Source: Parahalioglobus pacificus (GTDB lineage: Bacteria > Pseudomonadota > Gammaproteobacteria > Pseudomonadales > Halieaceae). Taken from it: DNA of 64,000 nucleotides. The position numbers and the translations under genes were made by a program. Under the pieces are notes generated by a model, which saw only the letters and a list, made by a program, of their open reading frames with translations, made no database searches and was not told where the DNA came from. Every line of letters starts with the position of its first letter. Position 1 is the stretch's first letter. Positions 18,005 through 28,061 of the stretch are shown in pieces. The stretch spans positions 1,860,001 through 1,924,000 of the forward strand of contig NZ_BMYM01000001.1 of NCBI RefSeq assembly GCF_014652275.1. Direction: 5' to 3'.

Positions 18005-20149
18005 TCAGTCTATCCAACCCAGCACATCCCGAATAATGGACCAGCGCGGCCCGCGCTGTTGCGATACGCCCCCCAGCATCCAATAGGTATGCAATTCATC
18101 GACAGTGCCGTCCTTGCGCTTCAAATCGACCCAGTTGCTGACAAAGGCCTGCATTTCAGTATCGCCCTTGGGTACTGCATAGGCAGCTGGATAGCGGATA
18201 CCGCCATCCCGGGCGCGAGCAACTGTATACCGAGGGTAGCGATAGGCATAGGCGGCACCCTCTTCGGCCGACAGCAGTAGCGCATCGGCGCCCTGGTTAT
18301 CGCCGCTGAAAAAGTCCTCTGCGGCCTCCAGGTACACCACCTGGGCATTGGGTAACAGTTTGTGAATACGCGGGGCAAAATAGTGCGAGCTAACCAGGGC
18401 AATAGTCAGCTCTGGCTCCGCCCGCAGGGCTTCAACATCCGCATACAATTCACGCTCGTGATCAAGAACTACGAAAGACAGGTGCAGATCGATGTACGGC
18501 TGTGAGAAGGAGGCAATAGCAAAGCGATCTGGCAGCGCCGCAATACACGACATCGCCATATCAATCTGGCCGGAAGCCAACATACGCTCAAGACCGCCAA
18601 ACTCGAAAGGCACAAACTCCAGGTCAACACCCAGGTCTTCGGCCAGCACATGCGCCATTTCCACATCAAAACCGACAAGCTCGCCATCCGGCGTGAGGAA
18701 ACTGCAGGGCAAATTGTTCGGCCGGTAACCGACCTGGAGGATGCCGCTATACAACACATGATCCAATCGCGTGCCCGCCAGTTGCGTGACGCTTGCTTCG
18801 GGTACGTCCACGCGGATGCGCGCACTCACGCGCTCCTGCATCAGCTCGATTTCCGCCAGTACCTCATCACGCGGCGGCGCCGCCGGCACGAAATGACTGA
18901 AGTAGAGGCGCAGTCCAACCACCAGCGCCACCAGGCATAAACCACTCACGGCCAGGTAGCGCAACACGTCGCCAGAGCGCACTCGTACCAGACCGCCCAG
19001 CGCCAGCGTTCCCAACACACTAACAACGATGATGTGTAGCGCCGCCAGCATTGCGCCAAAGCGGCCAACAACGATGCCCGTCACCAGGAACAACTGGAAC
19101 ATGTCAGCGGGTATGCGCAGGGCATTCAGAAGGTACGGAACGGCAATATTGATGCTGCCGAATAGGCTGAAAAATCCCTCAAAGGCCAGCGATACTCGAT
19201 CGCCTCCGTTAAGTGGGGTATCAGTGAACCAGGCGGCAAACAGCACGAAGAGCAGTACAAGCAACTTACCCAGTGAGGGGAAGTTAAACGACACGGGCAC
19301 GATGATATCGATGGCCGACTCGGCCTCCTGGCTATCCACACGACGTTGGGCCAGCAAGGCCTTACAGCGCTCGGCTATCTGCGGCAGCACAACAAACTGA
19401 TTGCCCGTCGCAAATGCCGTCACCAGCGGATCACGAAACGTCGCCAACACCTGCCGAAAGGGAATGCCACTCACAGTCGCGACAAGCCCCGGGAAAATCC
19501 AAAAGGTAATCAGCAGTGCAAGGCTGATATAGGTCATCAGGTAGACCTGAACCCTTCCCAGTTCATCGATGGTCATGGTGCCAGCAGCGGCAGCGGCGAT
19601 GGCAAAGATGCCGTAGGGCGTTAGCTGCACCACGGCGCCGTTGATGCGGGTCAGGGCCTGGTTCAACCCATCGAGAATGTCGACCAGCGTCTCTTTTTCC
19701 TCCACCGCGATAAGTGCAACGCCAACGAGGATGCTGAAGAGGACGACGGCGGGTACGAGGTTATTAGACAGCGAATAGAAGATATTCGCGGGCAGGTAGA
19801 GCTCCAGCAGGTCTGTCTGCTCAGTAACAGTCCCCTGCATACTGCTAAAAAACGATGCCGCTTCCAGGCTGGGAAAGGCCAGAGAGACCGTGAAAATCAT
19901 CACCAAGGCCAATCCCCAGATGGCCAGCAATACCAGGGTGCCTCGCAGGGCCAGGCGCTTGGCCTGTTGCATGTCCATGCGCGCGAAGCCAGAGATCAGT
20001 GAGACAACGATATACGGCAGTACCGTGATCTGAAGCAGCCTGACGAAGATATCGCCAAAGATCTTGAGGCCCGCTGCCAGCTCACCAAAAAACAGTCCTG
20101 CTGCCACACCCAGCAGCAAACCCAGCAGAATGCGCCCCGACAAGCCCAT
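18005..20149 (-). CDS. DAACS-type symporter fused to periplasmic solute-binding domain
   Basis: 714 residues. Residues 1-410 resemble dicarboxylate/amino acid:cation symporters: MGLSGRILLGLLLGVAAGLFFG, the TM3 region LLQITVLPYIVVSLISGFARM, and the PAVVLFSILVGVAL segment. Residues about 450-714 are a family 3 solute-binding domain (GILQVGYRPNNLPCSFL, LVGFDVEMAHVLAEDLGVDLEFVPF, LASGQIDMAMSCIAALPDRF). The usual DAACS substrate motifs are altered: the Ser-rich hairpin reads FATGNQFVVLPQIAERC and the NMDGT site reads FNFPSLGK. The fused domain would probably sit in the periplasm and hand a ligand to the transporter or gate it. It follows the patatin gene by 50 bases and precedes the phosphatase-kinase gene by 75 bases on the same strand. 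Confidence 0.85.
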   Translation of the reverse strand: MGLSGRILLGLLLGVAAGLFFGELAAGLKIFGDIFVRLLQITVLPYIVVSLISGFARMDMQQAKRLALRGTLVLLAIWGLALVMIFTVSLAFPSLEAASFFSSMQGTVTEQTDLLELYLPANIFYSLSNNLVPAVVLFSILVGVALIAVEEKETLVDILDGLNQALTRINGAVVQLTPYGIFAIAAAAAGTMTIDELGRVQVYLMTYISLALLITFWIFPGLVATVSGIPFRQVLATFRDPLVTAFATGNQFVVLPQIAERCKALLAQRRVDSQEAESAIDIIVPVSFNFPSLGKLLVLLFVLFAAWFTDTPLNGGDRVSLAFEGFFSLFGSINIAVPYLLNALRIPADMFQLFLVTGIVVGRFGAMLAALHIIVVSVLGTLALGGLVRVRSGDVLRYLAVSGLCLVALVVGLRLYFSHFVPAAPPRDEVLAEIELMQERVSARIRVDVPEASVTQLAGTRLDHVLYSGILQVGYRPNNLPCSFLTPDGELVGFDVEMAHVLAEDLGVDLEFVPFEFGGLERMLASGQIDMAMSCIAALPDRFAIASFSQPYIDLHLSFVVLDHERELYADVEALRAEPELTIALVSSHYFAPRIHKLLPNAQVVYLEAAEDFFSGDNQGADALLLSAEEGAAYAYRYPRYTVARARDGGIRYPAAYAVPKGDTEMQAFVSNWVDLKRKDGTVDELHTYWMLGGVSQQRGPRWSIIRDVLGWID

Positions 20150-20199
20150 AGTGATCAGTTATCCCCTATTATTCACAGCCAGCATACACCAGCGGCGGC

Positions 20200-22452
20200 T
20201 CAACGGCCGATCTGACCCTGATTGGTGAGGAAAGGCCAGCCCAGTGACAGATACAGGGCATCAAAGTCTCCCTCGGCAGAACCCAAACCAAGGAAAAGGG
20301 GCCCCAGTGGCGAATCGATGCCGAGGTATATACTACCGGCCCCCACCAGGTCCCCGAAATCCACCTTGGAGCGGTCGCTCCACAGTTGTCCGCCTTCGAT
20401 TGAGAAACCGGCATAGACCGGTAGGTCAATGGGTAGCACCGAGTTATCAGACAGGCGTTTCTGGTATTGCACCATGGCAAATGCCATCTGGCGCCCCGAG
20501 AAGTAATTCTGCGGCAGACCGGACACATTGAAGAGCCCGCCAAGTTGATAGTAGTTCTGGGGCTCATTCGTGGCGCCCAGGCTTTGGCCCGTGCGCGCTG
20601 TAACAATCACCGTGTGGTCTTTGTCCGCACCAAAACTATAGGCCGCCTGTCCCATGGCTCGCCAACGCTGAAACGTATTGTCAGCACCCAAACCATCCTC
20701 TACCGCTTCGTACTCGGCAAACAGGAAGCCGCCCTCGGTTGGAAAAAACAGCTTGTCCAAGCCATCGTAACGTAGCGACGCATAGACACTGCCCTCGCGA
20801 AAATCTTCTTCCGGCAGATTCTCCGAACTGGAGACATCGATGCGATACTCGCCACTGGCCTGGCGAAGCCCCAGACGAAGCTGGGTACGATTTCTGATGT
20901 TGCTGCCCACGGCGGCTTCGCCCCGGTACTGCCGCACACGCCAGTTACCCAGGGTGTCACTGGGATCAAACTCGGGACCAATGGTGAACACGTCGTAGTC
21001 CACATAATCCAGCTGCGTTTCTACGAAGAAACGCTGCTCAAGATCTATGGGTTGATAAAACTGCCCGACAAGATTGATGGTATCGCCCACCTGACCCCGG
21101 GCATAAAACTCACCCCCAAGGTCGTTCAGCCCCTGCCACAAATAGCTGGTGCCCAAGTTGAACTCACTGGCGCCATCCATATCGGTGATGAGGTTAAGCC
21201 CGAATTTAAGCCGGCTTTCACTGTTGCGTTCATAGGCGTTCACGAACAAGGTGTTCTGCCCGTCCTGTTCGCGAACATCGAAATCAATGAGCTCCCAGTA
21301 ATCCAGGGCATAGATACTGGCCAGGTCATCATTGAGTTGTTCACGATCGAGCAGCTCGCCGGTCTGCTGGGTGAGGCGCACCCGAATCATGTCATCTGAG
21401 ACAGGACTGTTGTTATTGATTGCGATACGCTCAATCGCCAACTCGGGGGGCGCGGATAAGCGCCGTGCGGCAACAAACTCGCCCCATGTCGCTTCGCTAA
21501 CTGTCAGCTCATCCAGCTCACCACCTAACTGCTTCGCTGCCTGGTAGCCGGCCTCATAAATCGCATCGGTATCTTCGAAGTCCAACATGCCGATGCCTTC
21601 CAGAGTTGGCGAGATCAACACATCGGTTTTGGACAGCGTGGATAACTGCAACTCGGAGTTTCTTCGCGTGAGGAACCCCACCATCTGGTCGGCGACTGCC
21701 ACCACCGAGTCGATGCTATCGCGACTGCGCAGAGGCGTGCCAATGTCCACCACGATCAGCCGGTCTACGCCCATGGAGCGGGCGATATCAACCGGTATGT
21801 TATTGGCGATGCCACCGTCGACCAGCAGCATGCCTTCATGCTCCACCGGTGCCAAAAGTCCGGGGATTGACATACTGGCTCGCATGGCGGTGACAATGTC
21901 GCCGCGATTGAAGACATAGGCCCGGCCTGTCTCTATGTCAGTGGCTACGGCGCGATAGGGCGTGGGCAATTCGTCGAAATCATCGACATGGGCAACATCG
22001 CGCATCAGCGCTTTGATAATCTGGCGAACCTGCTGCCCCTGAATCAGCCCCAGTGGCATCGTCAACGACCCCTCACTCAGTGAGAAGCGAATACTGGTGG
22101 GGTAATCGTAATCGTCTTCTTTTCTGCGTTGGGGTTTATCGCCACGCTCCAAGCTGTCCTGAAACGCTTGACCCCAATCCATGGTTTGCACGACTTCGAG
22201 AAGCTGGTCGCTGTTCATGCCGGCAGCATACATTCCGCCCACCAGCGCTCCCATGCTGGTGCCGGCGACGGCGTGAACGGGAATCTGCATTTCCTCCAGC
22301 GCCTTGATCACACCGACATGCGCTATGCCGCGTGCACCGCCGCCCGCTAATACAAGGCCAACGCGCAGCTCGCCGTTAGTGTCAGGCACTGCAGACTCAT
22401 TACCCCAGGCATTGGGGATAAGCAGCAGTAGACACAGCATGTATACACGCAT
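20200..22452 (-). CDS. Patatin-like phospholipase with outer-membrane barrel (PlpD-like type Vd autotransporter)
   Basis: About 750 residues. The signal peptide (MRVYMLCLLLLIPNAWG) is followed by a patatin domain with the oxyanion loop GGGARGIAHVGV, the nucleophile elbow GTSMG and the DGG motif in LVDGGIANNIPVDIARSMG. A POTRA-like segment (about 320-400) follows, then a 16-strand BamA/TamA-type barrel ending in a C-terminal outer-membrane strand. This matches PlpD-type autotransporters, which expose or release a lipase. The start at 22452 is preceded by AAGGA with an 8-base spacer; an upstream start at 22482 lacks this. It could be the first gene of a four-gene minus-strand run ending at 14634. 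Confidence 0.9.
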   Translation of the reverse strand: MRVYMLCLLLLIPNAWGNESAVPDTNGELRVGLVLAGGGARGIAHVGVIKALEEMQIPVHAVAGTSMGALVGGMYAAGMNSDQLLEVVQTMDWGQAFQDSLERGDKPQRRKEDDYDYPTSIRFSLSEGSLTMPLGLIQGQQVRQIIKALMRDVAHVDDFDELPTPYRAVATDIETGRAYVFNRGDIVTAMRASMSIPGLLAPVEHEGMLLVDGGIANNIPVDIARSMGVDRLIVVDIGTPLRSRDSIDSVVAVADQMVGFLTRRNSELQLSTLSKTDVLISPTLEGIGMLDFEDTDAIYEAGYQAAKQLGGELDELTVSEATWGEFVAARRLSAPPELAIERIAINNNSPVSDDMIRVRLTQQTGELLDREQLNDDLASIYALDYWELIDFDVREQDGQNTLFVNAYERNSESRLKFGLNLITDMDGASEFNLGTSYLWQGLNDLGGEFYARGQVGDTINLVGQFYQPIDLEQRFFVETQLDYVDYDVFTIGPEFDPSDTLGNWRVRQYRGEAAVGSNIRNRTQLRLGLRQASGEYRIDVSSSENLPEEDFREGSVYASLRYDGLDKLFFPTEGGFLFAEYEAVEDGLGADNTFQRWRAMGQAAYSFGADKDHTVIVTARTGQSLGATNEPQNYYQLGGLFNVSGLPQNYFSGRQMAFAMVQYQKRLSDNSVLPIDLPVYAGFSIEGGQLWSDRSKVDFGDLVGAGSIYLGIDSPLGPLFLGLGSAEGDFDALYLSLGWPFLTNQGQIGR

Positions 22453-22534
22453 GGTGGTAATCCTTGTTGAGACAGACAACATTATCCCCGAGATCGGCTA
22501 AGATGTGCGGCGAAATAATGCCGAAGCAACCGCG

Positions 22535-23872
22535 ATGACCGAGAACGTTTTTGCCGACACCAGCCTGGACCCGCGCCTCATCAAAGCACTGGCGTCTATG
22601 GAGATCTCGGCGCCAACTGAAGTGCAAGCTAGCGTTATACCGCCGGCGCTTAATGGCGAGAACCTGCGCATCAGCGCCCAAACCGGCAGCGGCAAAACAC
22701 TGGCCTATCTGCTGCCCATTGCGCAATCAATGTTGCTCACACCGCCCGGCCGCAGCGAAGCCATGATGGCGCTGGTGCTGGTGCCCACCCGCGAACTCGC
22801 GCGTCAGGTGACGAAAGTGGCCAGAGCCCTACTGAAGTTCACGTCACTGCAGGCCGACGCCATTACCGGTGGCGCTGATTTCAAATACCAGCGCGCCATG
22901 CTGCGCAAAAACCCGGAGATTGTGGTCGCGACTCCCGGACGAATCCTGGAGCACTGCCAGCGTAGAAGTACCGACCTTGCCGACCTTAGAACCCTGGTAT
23001 TGGATGAAGCTGATCGCATGCTCGAGTTGGGCTTTCGCGAAGACGTACTGGAGTTGGCTGCCCTCAGCGACCAGCGGCCGCAAACCCTGATGCTATCGGC
23101 AACCCTAGGTTACCGCGGGCTGGGGGCACTTGGGCGCGCAGTGATGAGCGACGCAAAGACTCTGGAGACTACGCCACAGCGCCAAGTGCATGAAGACATC
23201 TTCCATCAGCGCATTCTTGCCGATTCCCCTGAGCACAAAGACAAACTCCTGCTCGCACTGCTGAGCACTGGCGAGAATCGCCGCTGCCTGGTGTTCGCCA
23301 ACAAGCGGCGCACCGCCGATCGGCTAGCCGGGTTGCTGGCGCACCACCGAATCAAGTGCAGCGCCCTGCATGGCGAACTCTCTACGGAAGAGCGCAAAGC
23401 CGTGGTCGCGCGCTTTGCAGACAACAAACTGCAGGCGCTGTGCGCCAGCGACGTGGCAGCGCGCGGACTCGATGTTCCGGGTATAGACCTGGTCATCAAT
23501 TACGACGTGCCGCACAGCGGGGACGACTACGTGCACCGTACCGGGCGCACCGGTCGCGCGGGCGCATCAGGACTGGCCATCAGCCTGGTTGACGCCAACG
23601 AGTGGAACCTGATGGCCAGCATACAGCGTTACCTGAAGACGGAATTCGAACTACGCGCCCTGCCCGGTTTGAAGGCACGTTACAGCGGGCCAAAAAAACT
23701 GAAGTCTTCGGGTAAGGCGGCCAGCAAAGGCAAGAAGAAGAGTGCTGCGCCGCGAAAGAAAGTGCGACAGCGGGATCGCAAGAACGTGGGCAAGCCAGTT
23801 CGAGCCGGCAATACCCACAACGATGGTTTTGCACCGCTGACCAAAAAGCCCAGCGGCAAGGACAAAGACTAA
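22535..23872 (+). CDS. DEAD-box ATP-dependent RNA helicase (SrmB/RhlE-like)
   Basis: About 445 residues. All helicase motifs are present: Q motif (APTEVQASVIPPAL), motif I AQTGSGKT, Ib TPGR, motif II LDEADRMLELGF, motif III SAT, motif V ARGLDVPGIDLVINYD and motif VI HRTGRTGRAG. The C-terminal 70 residues are Lys- and Arg-rich (KGKKKSAAPRKKVRQRDRK), as expected for RNA binding in ribosome assembly or mRNA turnover helicases. The start is uncertain; ATG at 22535 fits homologues and GTG at 22505 is an alternative. Divergent from the patatin gene. Confidence 0.92.
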   Translation: MTENVFADTSLDPRLIKALASMEISAPTEVQASVIPPALNGENLRISAQTGSGKTLAYLLPIAQSMLLTPPGRSEAMMALVLVPTRELARQVTKVARALLKFTSLQADAITGGADFKYQRAMLRKNPEIVVATPGRILEHCQRRSTDLADLRTLVLDEADRMLELGFREDVLELAALSDQRPQTLMLSATLGYRGLGALGRAVMSDAKTLETTPQRQVHEDIFHQRILADSPEHKDKLLLALLSTGENRRCLVFANKRRTADRLAGLLAHHRIKCSALHGELSTEERKAVVARFADNKLQALCASDVAARGLDVPGIDLVINYDVPHSGDDYVHRTGRTGRAGASGLAISLVDANEWNLMASIQRYLKTEFELRALPGLKARYSGPKKLKSSGKAASKGKKKSAAPRKKVRQRDRKNVGKPVRAGNTHNDGFAPLTKKPSGKDKD

Positions 23873-23879
23873 CGACGCG

Positions 23880-25946
23880 CTACTTCGCGTCTTCCTTCTC
23901 CGGCGCATATCGCTCGAACCAGGCCAGTATCGATACAATCTTGGCCATTAACTGGCTGGGACGCTTTGCGATACTGTGTGACGCCCCCGGGATACGCACC
24001 ATCGCGGTGTCTACACCCCGCAGGCGCAGCGCTTGGTAGTACTGTTCCGTTTCGGCGATCGGCGTGCGCAGATCGTTCTCACCCGTTAGCAGCATGGTTG
24101 GCGTGTTCACATTTCCCACCAAGGACAGTGGCGAACGCTTCCAGTAATCCTCCTGGTCCTCCCAGGGCATGGCACCAAACCAGTACTGGGTAAAGTACGG
24201 CGAGGCATCTGCGGTCAGAACAAAGCTGGTCCAGTTAATCACCGGCTTCGCCACGACTGCTGCGCGGAATCTGTCGGTATTGCCCACTATCCAGGCTGTG
24301 AGTACACCCCCGCCACTGCCGCCGGTCACATACAGCTGATCCGGGTCCACATAGCCCTGCTCAATCACTGCATCCACCGCAGTGATCAGATCATCGTAGT
24401 CTTCGCTGGGATAGTTATGGTGGATAAGGTTGGCGAATTCCTCGCCGTAACTGGTGCTACCACGGGGGTTGACGTAAAGCACCACATAGCCAGCTGCTGC
24501 GAACAGTTGAACCTCCGCCGAGAAGCGCGAGCCATAGTTAGTGTGAGGGCCACCGTGAATCTCAAGGATCAACGGATATTGCTTGTTGGGATCAAAACCG
24601 GGTGGTTTCGCTATCCAGGCCTGCACATCGCGGCCGTCTGCCGAGGACTTCAGCCATAGTTCTTCCACGGGTGCCAGCTCGCGGTGAGCCAGCAGGTTGT
24701 CGCTGACAGCGGTAATCTGGCGACGTTGGTCGCTGCCCCTGCGACCAACGCTAATGTCCGCAGGCTTCTGGGTTGTACCGGAGGTATACGCGAACACGTC
24801 GCGGCCACCCACATCGTAGCTGGCACCGGAGTATGGCCGCCCAAGCGACATTCCACCCAAGCCACGCTGGTGCTCGGTCATGCGTCCGGACAAAGAGGTA
24901 GACGCGAGAATGGTGTCGCCCTTGTCGTCGTAGATGAAGAACAGTCGCTTGCCATCGGCAGACCACTGGGGATTCTGTATGCTGCGATCCAGATCAGCCA
25001 GCAACTCCCGGCTATTGCTGCCGTCAGCGTTCATGACATACATACGAGAACGCTGGTAACCGAGGCGTTTATCGTCATAGCCCAGATACGCGATCTGTTT
25101 GCCATTGGGTGAAACACGCGCGCTGTAGTCAGGTCCCTGACGGTCTGTCAGCGCACTGATCTCACCGCCGCTTCGAGCAACACTGTAAATCTCGGAGTTA
25201 CCACCCGCCATCTCCCAGTCGTCATTGCGATTACCGGAAAAATACAGGGTATCGCTGTCTGCAGACCAGGCGATACCGCCACTGTGATGAAAATCATCAG
25301 AAGTCACCTGCCGCGGCGCTCCGCCGGCGGCGGGAATGACAAACACATGCTGGAAACCGTGTTTGGTGTTGCCTGCGCCGTCGCGCCGATAGCTCATACG
25401 ATCTTCAACAATGGGGGGCGGTGCCCACTCGGCCCCGGCGGGCTTGGGCGGCAGCTTGCCCATGGTCGGTGCCGGCCTGTCCACGCGCATGCCGAAGGCA
25501 ATCCACTCACCATCGGGAGACCAGCTGAGCCTTGCTGGTGCTCCAGGTAGACGCGTCAGCTGTGCCGTTTTGCCACTGTCTAGCCAGTGGATAAATATCT
25601 GTGAACCGGTGTCGTCCTTATCGACATAAGCGACACGGTTGTCATCCGGAGCCATCGCTACTGTCGCGATGTTATTGGCACCGGAGGTGATCGGCCGCTG
25701 GTCTTTGCCGTCAACATCCGAGACCCACAGATTACTGCGGCCGCGATCTTTCATGATGTCCATGGTGTGCTGCAAGTACAGCACGGTGTTGCCATCCCCG
25801 CTGACCTGCGGCGAGGCTGCATAGCCCAGCCCAAATACATCTTCGGGCGCCAGTGGCGGCGGGTTCTGAGCGAGGGAAAGGCTGGAGACCGAGTAGGAAA
25901 GCAGCCCCAGCGCGATGGCTGAAGCCCGGGTGAAGCGGTTCAACAT
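23880..25946 (-). CDS. S9 family prolyl oligopeptidase-like peptidase
   Basis: 688 residues with a signal peptide (1-26, ending SLA), so probably periplasmic or secreted. The N-terminal half is a WD40/TolB-like beta-propeller (repeats such as SWSPDGEWIAF, NPQWSADGKRLFF). The C-terminal alpha/beta hydrolase contains the nucleophile in VTGGSGGGVLTAW near 542, the acid in LTGENDLRTPI near 624 and the histidine in IPGASHSIAKRPSQ near 654. It resembles acylaminoacyl- or dipeptidyl-peptidases that trim oligopeptides. Convergent with the helicase gene, 7 bases apart. Confidence 0.92.
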   Translation of the reverse strand: MLNRFTRASAIALGLLSYSVSSLSLAQNPPPLAPEDVFGLGYAASPQVSGDGNTVLYLQHTMDIMKDRGRSNLWVSDVDGKDQRPITSGANNIATVAMAPDDNRVAYVDKDDTGSQIFIHWLDSGKTAQLTRLPGAPARLSWSPDGEWIAFGMRVDRPAPTMGKLPPKPAGAEWAPPPIVEDRMSYRRDGAGNTKHGFQHVFVIPAAGGAPRQVTSDDFHHSGGIAWSADSDTLYFSGNRNDDWEMAGGNSEIYSVARSGGEISALTDRQGPDYSARVSPNGKQIAYLGYDDKRLGYQRSRMYVMNADGSNSRELLADLDRSIQNPQWSADGKRLFFIYDDKGDTILASTSLSGRMTEHQRGLGGMSLGRPYSGASYDVGGRDVFAYTSGTTQKPADISVGRRGSDQRRQITAVSDNLLAHRELAPVEELWLKSSADGRDVQAWIAKPPGFDPNKQYPLILEIHGGPHTNYGSRFSAEVQLFAAAGYVVLYVNPRGSTSYGEEFANLIHHNYPSEDYDDLITAVDAVIEQGYVDPDQLYVTGGSGGGVLTAWIVGNTDRFRAAVVAKPVINWTSFVLTADASPYFTQYWFGAMPWEDQEDYWKRSPLSLVGNVNTPTMLLTGENDLRTPIAETEQYYQALRLRGVDTAMVRIPGASHSIAKRPSQLMAKIVSILAWFERYAPEKEDAK

Positions 25947-26008
25947 GCGTCGTCCTTGTGCGTTTGCGTTACTATTGCGAGCTGTTTTGACCCCGCGAGT
26001 ATACCCGC

Positions 26009-28054
26009 ATGACTAATCCCCTGCTCGAAGATCTGCCGCTGCCTCCCTTCAGTCAGATCGAGGCGAACTGCGCCCTACCTGCCATCGAGCAGATCATTGC
26101 GCACAACAAGACTTCCATCACCCAACTGCTGAAAAACCCGGGGGATGTATCGGTGGCCAAGCTGCTAACGCCGTTGGAGGAGCTAGACGATACGCTGGCA
26201 AAAGCCTGGTCACCCATCGGCCACCTTAACGGGGTCCTGAATTCCGAGGCCCTGCGCGATGCTTACAAAGACTGCCTGGCCCTGTTATCGGAGTACGGCA
26301 CATGGACCGGACAGCACAGCGAGCTATTTGCGGCCTATCAGAAGCTGGCTGAATCGGGCGATATTGAAGATGCAGCGACTCAAATGGCGATCAACAATAG
26401 CCTGCGCGACTTTCGGCTCGCGGGCGTAGACCTTCCCGAGGCAAAGCGTCAGCGTTTTGGCGAGCTGCGCCAACGCCTTTCTAAGCTGGGTGCACAGTTC
26501 AGCGAGAACGTAATGGATGCCACCGACAACTGGCGGCGCTTGTGCAATGAGGAGGATTTAACAGGCCTACCCGAAACCGCCCTAGCCAGTGCTCGCCAGG
26601 CCGCACAGCAGTTAGAGAGCCGCAAGGGCGTTCCCGGCGAGGGTGACTACCTCGTCACCCTTGAATTTCCATCCTACCTGGCCGTGATGACCTATTGCGA
26701 GAACGCCGAGCTTCGTGAACAGATGTACACGGCATTCTCAACCCGGGCCTCAAACCAGGGACCCCATGCCGGGCGCTGGGACAATTCGCCTGTCATTGAA
26801 GAAATCCTGAACTTGCGCTTGGAAATCGCACAACTCGTCGGTTTCGCCAACTACGCCGAATACTCCCTGGCCACCAAGATGGCAGGCTCAACGGACGAGG
26901 TCCTCGAGTTTCTGGAAAAGCTGGCCGCCAGTTCGCGCAGCCAGGCCAATGAGGAGTGGGCCGCACTGGAAGCCTTCGCCGCGGAGTCGCTGGATATACG
27001 CACCTTGCAGGCCTGGGATGTGACCTTCGCCAGCGAGAAAATGAAACAGGCGATGTACCAGGTTTCGCAAGAGGAGATACGCCCTTACTTGCCGGTGGAC
27101 CGTGTACTCGCAGGTTTGTTTGAGCTGGTACAGCGTCTCTACAGCATTGAAATTGCCGAGCTACACGATTTCGACACCTACCATGCGGATGTCAGATTAT
27201 TCGAAGTCCGTCAGGGGAACGAGCCCCTGGCACGTTTCTATCTCGATCTCTACGCCCGCGCCAATAAACGCGGCGGCGCATGGATGGACGATTGTCGTGT
27301 CAGGCGCCTGCGCCAGCAGGGCCTGCAAATCCCGGTGGCGTACCTGGTATGTAATTTCACGGCACCGGTGGGCGAACAGCCCTCTTTGCTGACCACCACA
27401 GAGCTCACCACGCTGTTCCATGAATTTGGGCACGGTCTTCACCACATGCTCACACGGCAAACGGTTGCCGCTGTCTCGGGCATCAACGGTGTACCCTGGG
27501 ATGCTGTGGAGCTACCCAGCCAATTTTTAGAGAACTGGTGCTGGGAGCCTGAGGCGCTGGCGTTCATCTCCGGACACTTTGAGACCAGCGAGCCACTGCC
27601 AGATGAATTGCTAACCCGAATGCTGGATGCACGTAACTTTCAATCCGGCATGCAAATGTTGCGACAGTTAGAGTTTGCGCTGTTCGACTTTCGCTTGCAC
27701 CGCGATTGGCAGGATGGCGTGAGCGACGCGCAGGCGCTGCTGGACAGCGTCCGATCGGAGGTCGCTGTTGTCACGCCGCCCAGCTTCAACCGTTTTCAAC
27801 ACAGTTTCTCGCACATATTTGCGGGCGGCTATGCCGCGGGTTACTACAGCTACAAGTGGGCCGAAGTATTGTCGGCAGACGCGTACTCCCGTTTCGAAGA
27901 GGAGGGAATTTTCAATGCGACCACCGGCGCAGCCTTTCGGCGAGAGGTGCTGGAAGTTGGTGGGGCACGCGATGCCATGGAGAGCTTTATCGCCTTCCGC
28001 GGTCGCAAACCGGAAGTCACTGCATTGCTACGCCACAGCGGTATCGCAGCCTGA
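26009..28054 (+). CDS. prlC: M3 family oligopeptidase A
   Basis: 681 residues, the same size as E. coli oligopeptidase A. The zinc site HEFGHGLHHML lies near residue 470, and the downstream Glu ligand is in the WDAVELPSQFLENW segment. It degrades short peptides and signal-peptide remnants in the cytoplasm. The ATG at 26009 gives the usual MTNPLLEDLPLPPFSQI N-terminus. Divergent from the S9 peptidase gene by 62 bases; both handle peptides, which hints at a shared nutritional role but need not mean coregulation. Confidence 0.95.
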   Translation: MTNPLLEDLPLPPFSQIEANCALPAIEQIIAHNKTSITQLLKNPGDVSVAKLLTPLEELDDTLAKAWSPIGHLNGVLNSEALRDAYKDCLALLSEYGTWTGQHSELFAAYQKLAESGDIEDAATQMAINNSLRDFRLAGVDLPEAKRQRFGELRQRLSKLGAQFSENVMDATDNWRRLCNEEDLTGLPETALASARQAAQQLESRKGVPGEGDYLVTLEFPSYLAVMTYCENAELREQMYTAFSTRASNQGPHAGRWDNSPVIEEILNLRLEIAQLVGFANYAEYSLATKMAGSTDEVLEFLEKLAASSRSQANEEWAALEAFAAESLDIRTLQAWDVTFASEKMKQAMYQVSQEEIRPYLPVDRVLAGLFELVQRLYSIEIAELHDFDTYHADVRLFEVRQGNEPLARFYLDLYARANKRGGAWMDDCRVRRLRQQGLQIPVAYLVCNFTAPVGEQPSLLTTTELTTLFHEFGHGLHHMLTRQTVAAVSGINGVPWDAVELPSQFLENWCWEPEALAFISGHFETSEPLPDELLTRMLDARNFQSGMQMLRQLEFALFDFRLHRDWQDGVSDAQALLDSVRSEVAVVTPPSFNRFQHSFSHIFAGGYAAGYYSYKWAEVLSADAYSRFEEEGIFNATTGAAFRREVLEVGGARDAMESFIAFRGRKPEVTALLRHSGIAA

Positions 28055-28061
28055 CAATAGC

